Positions 7,884-13,387 of a stretch of DNA of 13,387 nucleotides are shown here, piece after piece. This DNA is from Planctomicrobium piriforme (GTDB lineage Bacteria > Planctomycetota > Planctomycetia > Pirellulales > PNKZ01). Below the pieces are notes generated by a model. It saw only the letters and a list, made by a program, of their open reading frames with translations, ran no database searches and was not told where the DNA came from. The stretch is from the NCBI GenBank assembly GCA_945877965.1, contig CAMCTH010000054.1, forward strand, positions 1 to 13,387, read 5' to 3'. Numbering within the stretch: position 1 is the stretch's first letter; each line of letters opens with the position of its first letter. Both the position numbers and the translations under genes were made by a program.

Positions 7884-9314
7884 CTACTTGCGGTCTTCGT
7901 CGTCGGAGGCATCGTCGTCCAAATCGACGTCGATGCCGCTGAAGTCGGGCTTCGCCTGATATTCCACCGGCGCGTCGTTCAGCGACGTACCGGGGGGCGG
8001 GGCCATTTGACGTTGCAGCAGATCGCGCGTCTTCGTCTCCGCCCGCGTCGTGCGCCACACGGCATAGGCGAGTACCATGACGGCCACGATGATGATGCCG
8101 GCGAAAGCGTACGACGATTGCTGCGCGGCGGCCGCGTCGAGTTTCGGCAGATGCACGAGCGACTTGCCGAGTAGCAGCGGCGCTTTTTGAAGCGGGGGCT
8201 TCTCGCCGGCGATCTTCTCGTTCGACGTCGGATCGCGACGATAGTAGAAGCCGGTCAGATACGTTCCCGGAATCTGCACGCGCTCGTTGATGTTGTCTCC
8301 TTCGGGAAATCCCGGGGGCAACTCCAGCACGTTGAACAGCAGCGGATTGTTCTGCGAGTCGGCCGTGAAGATCGCGACTTCGAAGTAGCGTTTGATGCCG
8401 AACCGCTCGACGACGTCGGCATCTTCGACGACGACGGCGACCGCGCGCCGGGCCGAGCCGTCGAGTTGGATTAGCTTACCGGTCATCGTCTCAGGATCGT
8501 TGAACAACGGCACGACGCTGGCCGGCCGCGGCTGCTCGGTTTGTTCGAGGAGTTGAGCGAAGTCGACCTTCTTCATCGCGCTGAGGAGTTGATAGAAGCA
8601 CTCGCGCTCGAACTTCAGATCGTGCGCCTCGCGGCGAACGTCGTCGTAGAGGGCGTAGTCCATGCCGAGCTTGCCGAGCGGCGTGTCGGGATACCAACTG
8701 AGATGCCGCGTCGCGAAGATCGGCTGCGGGGCGGCGTCGGTCCCGCTGTTCTTGAGTTCGACCCCTTGCAGGCTCACCGCTTCGTCGAGCTTCGCTTTGC
8801 CGACGAGGCCTTTGGGGAGCCGCAAGCTGTAGACGATCGCGGTCGAGCCGCCGCCGTCGAGCGCCACTTCGCAACGATACATCTTGCGACGGGCGTCGGT
8901 CGGCGGGAGTTCGTCGATTTCGGCATAGATCCGTTGAAGCTGTTCGGTCGTCAGCTCTTCTGCGACCGCCGCCTTCAAGCGGCCGCGGACTTGCCACAAA
9001 CGGCCCCGCGCTGTCGCAGACGTGAGGTCGGCGGGGGACGTCGGTTTACGCGAGTAGCGATCCAAGTCGAGTTGCGAACATTGCCGCAGCCCCGACAGAA
9101 CCGCGACGAGCGACGATTGCTCTTCGATGTCGAGCGGCTTGCCGTCGACGAATTTTGCGAGCACCGCGGCATCGACCCCGGCACCGTCGAGCAGCAGACG
9201 ATCGTCGACCGGTTGCTGCGCGCGCAACTCAGCGGAGAGCGAAATCAGCGACGTTGCCAGCGCGACAAGGGCACAGCAGCGTGCGAAACGGCAGCAGGCG
9301 AAGAGGCGGCGCAT
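7884..9314 (-). CDS. Exported, C-terminally membrane-anchored protein with two copies of an unnamed domain
   Basis: I do not recognise a named family. The 476-residue product begins with a signal peptide (about 1-33, ending near ELRAQQ). It has a large outside region, one membrane helix (about 402-420, YAFAGIIIVAVMVLAYAVW) and a cytoplasmic tail ending in a strongly acidic stretch (IDVDLDDDASDDEDRK). Two segments look like copies of one domain: about 103-210 (RGRLWQVRGRL, YRCEVALDG, YSLRLPKGL, SLQGVELK) and about 277-391 (TGKLIQLDGSAR, YFEVAIF, LELPPGFPEGD, GFYYRR, KAPLLLGKSLVHLP). The second copy clearly matches the protein encoded just upstream. The start codon shares one base with the upstream stop (TAATG), indicating coupled translation. 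The topology is well supported; the function is unknown, and a complex with its partner is a plausible inference. Confidence 0.85.
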   Translation of the reverse strand: MRRLFACCRFARCCALVALATSLISLSAELRAQQPVDDRLLLDGAGVDAAVLAKFVDGKPLDIEEQSSLVAVLSGLRQCSQLDLDRYSRKPTSPADLTSATARGRLWQVRGRLKAAVAEELTTEQLQRIYAEIDELPPTDARRKMYRCEVALDGGGSTAIVYSLRLPKGLVGKAKLDEAVSLQGVELKNSGTDAAPQPIFATRHLSWYPDTPLGKLGMDYALYDDVRREAHDLKFERECFYQLLSAMKKVDFAQLLEQTEQPRPASVVPLFNDPETMTGKLIQLDGSARRAVAVVVEDADVVERFGIKRYFEVAIFTADSQNNPLLFNVLELPPGFPEGDNINERVQIPGTYLTGFYYRRDPTSNEKIAGEKPPLQKAPLLLGKSLVHLPKLDAAAAQQSSYAFAGIIIVAVMVLAYAVWRTTRAETKTRDLLQRQMAPPPGTSLNDAPVEYQAKPDFSGIDVDLDDDASDDEDRK

Positions 9315-10435
9315 TACGGTTCGACTTTCAACGAGTTGAGGTTCTTCACTTCTTCCTGCTCCGCTTCGGCTTTCTCGCGATTAAGGCGATGTCGTCCGAC
9401 GACCGGGCCCGCGGCCATCACCGACGTGCGTGAGATTCGATACGCCCAAGCCGAGAGCGCGGTGAGGATCACCATGCCGCCGCCGAGAATCGGCAACGCG
9501 AACCGGTTGGGGAACGGCAGGCGGACTCCTTTCAAAAACGCGGGGCCTTCATCTTCGGCGACGACCGCGGCGACGACCGCCTTCGGTCGCAGACGCAGCG
9601 TCTTCGCCAGGATGAGCGGACTCGAACGATAGACGTTCGTCATTCCCTTGGCCATGTCGGCCGCCGTCGCCTTCTCGGCCGACGGATACCCGAGACGTTT
9701 GAAGTAGTAGCCGGTCACGTCGACCTCGGGCTTTTCACCGATCGGATAGTTGGCCGGCAGGTTCAAGCAGAGGGCGACGATCGGCAAGCGACCGCCGTCG
9801 GGCTTGATCCAGACTTCGTACTGCTTGGCGATCCCTTGCGGAAACGGCTCGGGGTTTTGTTGCGGGATGATCCTCTCGACGGTGCCGCCGACGGTGACGA
9901 TCTCGCCGCGATAGATGTTCGGCTGTTCGTGGAGTTGCACGAATGTGCGGCGGCCGGTCGACGCGAGTTCGATATCGCGCTCGTCGGAGTCGCGCAGCTT
10001 TTTTAACAGCGTGAAGAGCGGCGCGATCTCATCGCCGCGATAAGTCGAGTCGTCGCTGAGATCGGCAAACAGCTTGGACGACACGCCGCCGAAGAGCCGC
10101 TTTGTTTCGCCGTCGAGCAGCGGTTGCGCGTCGGGGAGTTTCAAATCGCGCGCGTCGATCGGCTTGACGCCGGCGGCGGGATTTTGCGCCAACAGTTCGC
10201 CGGGCTGCACCGCCTTGGTCTCGTTCTTGTCGGCGGGGATGACCTTGTTGTCGACCAGGCCGCCGTCGTTGGGGGCCGCCTGATTGGCCTTTTGCTTACG
10301 CCAAGAGGCCTGGCCGATCACGACGACGAACAGCAGCAGGCCCATGACGAACCACGAAGCCTTGCGGTGCAATTGGGCGTTCAGTTTGCCCGGCGGCGGA
10401 CGCGAGGCGGTCCGTTGCGTGCGAAAGCGTAACAC
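9314..10435 (-). CDS. Two-helix membrane protein with one copy of the same unnamed domain
   Basis: The function is not recognised. The 373-residue product starts from GTG; no better in-frame start lies upstream. It has a basic N-terminus, a membrane helix (about 28-44, WFVMGLLLFVVVIGQA), an outside region of about 265 residues, a second helix (about 312-332, FALPILGGGMVILTALSAW) and a short charged tail with a helical stretch (NREKAEAEQEEVKN). The domain at about 176-285 reads RGEIVTVGGTVER, QYEVWIK, LNLPANYPIGE, DVTGYYFKR, SSPLILAKTLRLRP. It matches motif by motif with residues 277-391 of the protein encoded directly downstream, with which it overlaps by one base. The genes are thus diverged paralogues in one operon. 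A weak GGGG precedes the GTG. Confidence 0.85.
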   Translation of the reverse strand: MLRFRTQRTASRPPPGKLNAQLHRKASWFVMGLLLFVVVIGQASWRKQKANQAAPNDGGLVDNKVIPADKNETKAVQPGELLAQNPAAGVKPIDARDLKLPDAQPLLDGETKRLFGGVSSKLFADLSDDSTYRGDEIAPLFTLLKKLRDSDERDIELASTGRRTFVQLHEQPNIYRGEIVTVGGTVERIIPQQNPEPFPQGIAKQYEVWIKPDGGRLPIVALCLNLPANYPIGEKPEVDVTGYYFKRLGYPSAEKATAADMAKGMTNVYRSSPLILAKTLRLRPKAVVAAVVAEDEGPAFLKGVRLPFPNRFALPILGGGMVILTALSAWAYRISRTSVMAAGPVVGRHRLNREKAEAEQEEVKNLNSLKVEP

Positions 10436-10504
10436 GATGGCGACCCCGAATAGGTGTGTGCCGGCCGAGAGAAGTGGAGGGCGAGAGCGTGGCCGGTCGT
10501 CCTT

Positions 10505-10533
10505 ATTCTAGGTACGTACCGCCGGGGGAACAA
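10505..10533 (-). promoter_or_regulatory. Promoter of the two-gene envelope operon, with a palindrome in its spacer
   Basis: On the minus strand TTGTTC (10533-10528) is followed after exactly 17 bases by TAGAAT (10510-10505, 5 of 6 to the -10 consensus). Transcription would start near 10498, about 60 bases before the GTG. The perfect palindrome GGTACGTACC (10511-10520) directly abuts the -10 within the spacer, a position where a repressor could act. This role is inferred from position only. Confidence 0.45.
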
Positions 10534-10573
10534 GAAAACTCGGTCGACGGTAACGTTCTTGGAAGTCGGCCGT

Positions 10574-10612
10574 TATATAGTAGGAGTACATTGGGCCGCC
10601 GGTCGTCGGCGG
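10574..10612 (+). promoter_or_regulatory. AT-rich -10-like element and leader hairpin before the exported 370-residue protein
   Basis: TATATAGT (10574-10581) stands out as a -10-like element in an otherwise GC-rich region; no good -35 lies at the right distance. About 15 bases further on, CCGCCG (10596-10601) and CGGCGG (10607-10612) form a 6-bp stem with a 5-base loop, followed by TCTGTTTC. The hairpin sits in the leader, about 33 bases before the ATG, and might attenuate or stabilise the transcript. The evidence is weak. Confidence 0.35.
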
Positions 10613-10644
10613 TCTGTTTCACTCCCGCCGCCTTCGAGACGGTC

Positions 10645-11757
10645 ATGAAGTTCGCATCGCTCCTCCTCATCGCATCGCTCTCGTTCGCCCCCCAGGCTTT
10701 CATGGGAAATGCTTCGCTCCTGGCTGCGCCGGGCGAAGGCGCAGCGAGTGCGCCGCAACCGCTCGCCGGTTTGCAGCGCGCCGCGCAACTCGTGCAATCG
10801 GCGCAAGCCGCACCCGACGCTGCGACGCGGAACCAGCAACTCACCGAAGCGCGGCAACTGCACGACACGTTCGTCCGCGAGAACCCGAACCACCCCGAGA
10901 CGGCCCAGGCCGACATGGTGTTGGGGATGCTGCTGACCGTACAAGGGAAAGGGGAAGTCGCCGCGGCGGTCGCTGCGACCGAACCCGCGCAGCAAACCGC
11001 CGGGATCGAACAAGCACGCAAATCGCTCCGCGAATCGGAGCGGGCTTTCTCCGCCGCCAGCGATCGGCTGAACGCGCGCCTCGATGCCTTGCCGGCCTTT
11101 GTTCCGCCGGGGACCCCCGAGCATCAGACCAAGGAGATGCTCAAGGGGAACGTCGTGCAAGCCCGTATCTACCACGCGGGAGTGGTAGAGGAACTGGCCG
11201 GCACCTTCCCGGCCGGCGATCCGCAGGGGCGCGAGTTCTATCAAGCCGCCGCCGACCGCTACGAATCGATCTACCGCGACTATCGCCTGCTCATCGCCGG
11301 CCTGATGGCCCGACTCAAGCAAGGTCAGTGCTATCGAAACCTCGGCGACACGAAGCGGGCCCTCGGCCTGTACAGTGACCTGATCGAGCAGCCCGCCGAC
11401 TTGGAGCCGCTCCGCCGGTTGCGGGTTTCCGCGATGTATCTGTCGCTGGATGCCTGGACCAGCCCGGAAGAGAAGCTGTACGAGTTGGCCCTGTCGCAGG
11501 GGGAGAATTTCTTGCTCGGTTGTAAGCCTGAAGAAACCGCCTGGCCCGAATGGCAGGCAGTGCGCTATCACACGGCCCGTGGTTATTTACTGGCGGTCAA
11601 CGGGCTGAAGCCCGAGCAGACCGCCGAGCGGGCGGAGTATTTGCAGCACGCGCGGGGTCATGCGGCGGCGTTGGCCGAGGCGGCGGGGCCGTATCAAGCG
11701 GCCGCTCGCGCCTTGGTCGCCCAAGCCGAGGCGGCCGGCGCGGCAAAGTCGCCATAA
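10645..11757 (+). CDS. Exported helical-repeat (TPR-like) protein, 370 residues
   Basis: No named family is recognised. I place the start at 10645 because the residues from MKFASLLLIASLSFAPQAF form a clean signal peptide (cleavage likely near residue 28). The 63 extra codons back to 10456 would run through the promoter region and make no sense as protein. A GAG lies 6 bases before this ATG. The mature part is helical with TPR-like helix pairs, for example RLKQGQCYRNLGDTKRALGL and SAMYLSLDAWTSPEEKLYEL. Over about 87 residues it is roughly 64% identical, by hand alignment, to the protein encoded next. The likely location is outside the cytoplasmic membrane. It ends about where its longer paralogue continues with more repeats. 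Confidence 0.88.
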   Translation: MKFASLLLIASLSFAPQAFMGNASLLAAPGEGAASAPQPLAGLQRAAQLVQSAQAAPDAATRNQQLTEARQLHDTFVRENPNHPETAQADMVLGMLLTVQGKGEVAAAVAATEPAQQTAGIEQARKSLRESERAFSAASDRLNARLDALPAFVPPGTPEHQTKEMLKGNVVQARIYHAGVVEELAGTFPAGDPQGREFYQAAADRYESIYRDYRLLIAGLMARLKQGQCYRNLGDTKRALGLYSDLIEQPADLEPLRRLRVSAMYLSLDAWTSPEEKLYELALSQGENFLLGCKPEETAWPEWQAVRYHTARGYLLAVNGLKPEQTAERAEYLQHARGHAAALAEAAGPYQAAARALVAQAEAAGAAKSP

Positions 11758-11975
11758 ACGGAACGGTCGGATCGGCCCGAACCGGCGGCCGGCAAAACGC
11801 AGCATTGATGCTTGATTGTCGTATTTTCCGCTTATAAGCTGAACTCGATCTGACGAGGCAGCGGGGCGTTTCGTCGGTCGTTTTCAACGTTTGTACACAT
11901 CGCTAACTAATCTCAACGCCCCCGGTCCCGCTCGTTTGTGAACGGGGTCGTTCTCTCATCGTAAGGACGCCACGG
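11758..11975. other. Intergenic region between the two exported paralogues
   Basis: These 218 bases contain no convincing gene. The perfect palindrome GCTTATAAGC (11830-11839) contains a -10-like TATAAG (11833-11838); TTGATT (11812-11817) lies 15 bases upstream, a slightly short but possible spacing. The second paralogue may therefore have its own promoter with a leader of about 130 bases. I found no clear terminator for the first gene, so co-transcription is equally possible. Confidence 0.4.
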
Positions 11976-13387
11976 ATGAAATCGTTGCGCGGACTCTTCG
12001 TCGCCGGATGTTGCGGACTCTCGTTCGCAGGCACGGCTACGGTCGCCTATTCCACCGAAGAATACGATCGCTTCCTCTCGGCCTTGCGCGGCAAGCAGTA
12101 CTACGACGCCGCGCTCGATTACCTCGCCGCGATGCAAACCAGCAAGCTCATCACCGAAGAGCAGCGGCAGATGATCACGTTCGAAGAGGCGCGCACGTTC
12201 CTCGACGCCTCGCGCAACGAACGCGACGGCGCGGCTCGTGAGAAACTGCTCGACGGTGCGAACACCAAGTTCAAAGAGTTTGCCGAACGCAACTCCGCGC
12301 ATCCGCAAGCCGCCAGCGCCGTCACGCAACTCGGCGCCGTGCTGGTCGAACGCGGTCGCGCCAAGCTCGAAGCCGGCTTGAATCCGGCCAACGATGCCAA
12401 TCGCGCGAAGCTGATGGACGAAGCCCGCAAGTTCTTCAGCGAGTCGGAGAAGGTCTTCGGCGAGGCGCAGAAGAAATTCGAAGAGGACTTGGCGAAGTAT
12501 CCGAAGTTCATGGCGCCGAACGATCCCCGCGTCATCGAGCGCGAGCGCGTGAAGGGCGACTTGATTCAGTCGCACATGTTCCACGCCTACGGCTTGTACG
12601 AAAAGTCGCGGACCTATGATCAGAAGATTGCCGCCGAGGCCAAGCTCTGGGAAGCCGCACTCCGGCAGGCCGCCGACAAGTACGGCGAGATCTACAAGAA
12701 CTATCGCACGCTCATCGCCGGCCTGGCCGCGCGGTTGAAAGAAGGTCAGTGCTACCAGGAGTTGAAGGACACGAAGCGGGCGCTCGGTCTGTTCGCCGAT
12801 TTGCTCGGCCAGCCCGACAACCTCACGGCGTTGCGGCCGTACAAGGCCAGCGCCATGTACCTCTCGCTGCAATGCTGGACCGACGACAACGAGAAGCTAT
12901 ATGAGCTCGCCACCATCCAAGGCGAAGAGTTCTTGAAGGGTTCGAGCACCGGCGAACTCTCGCGGCCCGAATGGCTGGCCGTACGCTACTTCACCGCGTT
13001 GGCCAACAAGCTGCGGCTTTCGCAACTGCCTCCCAAGCCGACGGTGCCGGCCGAAATCACAGAGAAGCAAAAGTGCTTCGACTCGGCCCGCCAGAACTCC
13101 GAGATCGTCGCCTCGACGCCGGGCGAATACCAAGACGCCGGCCGCAACTTGCTGAAGGATCTGCTCGGTTCCGCCGATGCGGCCGATCGCGAGCCGAAGT
13201 CGTTCGTCGAGGCGCAGAACCGCGGCCTCGATTCGATGAACCTCTTCTCGCAAGCGATGGTCGACGCGGGCAAGCTGACCGACCCGACCGAGAAGGCCGC
13301 CAAAGAAAAAGAAGCGATCGAAGCGCGCCTCAAGGCGAACGATTACTTCTACCTGGCCCTGCGGTTGGCCGATGCGAACACGTCGCT
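11976..13387 (+). CDS. Exported helical-repeat (TPR-like) protein, long paralogue, cut by the window end
   Basis: No named family is recognised. The frame is open from an ATG with AAGGA 8 bases upstream to the right edge, 470 codons without a stop. The N-terminus (MKSLRGLFVAGCCGLSFAGTA) is a signal peptide, so the protein is exported. The rest is strongly helical and charged. TPR-like pairs include YRTLIAGLAARLKEGQCYQE and TKRALGLFADLLGQ, and an EARLKANDYFYLALRLADAN segment lies close to the edge. It aligns along the whole mature length of the 370-residue protein upstream and then continues for more than 80 residues, so the true length is greater. The arrangement suggests an old tandem duplication. 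TPR-like proteins bind other proteins; the partner is unknown and may be encoded to the right of the window. Confidence 0.88.
   Translation, partial: MKSLRGLFVAGCCGLSFAGTATVAYSTEEYDRFLSALRGKQYYDAALDYLAAMQTSKLITEEQRQMITFEEARTFLDASRNERDGAAREKLLDGANTKFKEFAERNSAHPQAASAVTQLGAVLVERGRAKLEAGLNPANDANRAKLMDEARKFFSESEKVFGEAQKKFEEDLAKYPKFMAPNDPRVIERERVKGDLIQSHMFHAYGLYEKSRTYDQKIAAEAKLWEAALRQAADKYGEIYKNYRTLIAGLAARLKEGQCYQELKDTKRALGLFADLLGQPDNLTALRPYKASAMYLSLQCWTDDNEKLYELATIQGEEFLKGSSTGELSRPEWLAVRYFTALANKLRLSQLPPKPTVPAEITEKQKCFDSARQNSEIVASTPGEYQDAGRNLLKDLLGSADAADREPKSFVEAQNRGLDSMNLFSQAMVDAGKLTDPTEKAAKEKEAIEARLKANDYFYLALRLADANTS

Noticed and set aside
10456..10644. 63-codon N-terminal extension of the exported 370-residue protein
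   Set aside because: It would run through the -10-like element and leader hairpin and would bury the signal peptide that begins at 10645.
11801..11812. AGCATTGATGCT hairpin as terminator after the 370-residue protein gene
   Set aside because: The stem would be 4 bp with a 4-base loop and no T-run, too weak to support.
11913..12872. 319-codon minus-strand frame opposite the long exported paralogue
   Set aside because: The plus-strand frame has a signal peptide, a ribosome binding site and clear similarity to its neighbour. The reverse frame is a shadow.

Overview
The window is a GC-rich bacterial segment that most resembles a planctomycete, probably of the Pirellulales type. The basis is overall style: long exported TPR-like and signal-anchor proteins with no familiar names, strong G/C at third codon positions, and a cytoplasmic NtrB/NtrC-type pair carrying an HEVRNN H-box. 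No rRNA, tRNA, CRISPR array, insertion sequence or phage gene is visible. The lineage call is inference and not proof.

Layout. Everything from the left edge to about 10.4 kb is read on the minus strand; everything after that is read on the plus strand. Going right to left, the leftmost unit (5491 to 1) is a compact run. It starts with a membrane-anchored TPR protein, followed by a small coiled-coil FlgN-like protein, a soluble histidine kinase and a sigma-54-dependent response regulator that overlaps the kinase by 4 bases. Last comes an unidentified reading frame that starts on the base after the regulator's stop codon and runs out of the window. The kinase/regulator pair next to a FlgN-like protein suggests control of flagellar genes that should lie just beyond coordinate 1.

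The middle (5796 to 7678) holds a single alpha/beta-hydrolase-fold gene with a good promoter, and malate dehydrogenase (mdh). The hydrolase has lost its nucleophile serine and apparently its catalytic histidine, so it looks like a pseudoenzyme. The mdh gene is complete, with its catalytic residues intact. It is preceded by an unusually structured leader: two adjacent inverted repeats, one 13 bp with a single mismatch, between a candidate promoter and the ribosome binding site.

Next (7884 to 10435) are two translationally coupled genes for envelope proteins. Both have an N-terminal export or anchor segment, a large outside region and a C-terminal membrane helix. They share an approximately 110-residue domain I cannot name; one protein appears to carry it twice.

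A roughly 210 bp divergent promoter region separates these from two plus-strand genes (10645 to the right edge). These encode exported helical-repeat paralogues, about two-thirds identical over their best segment. The second one is cut by the window end.
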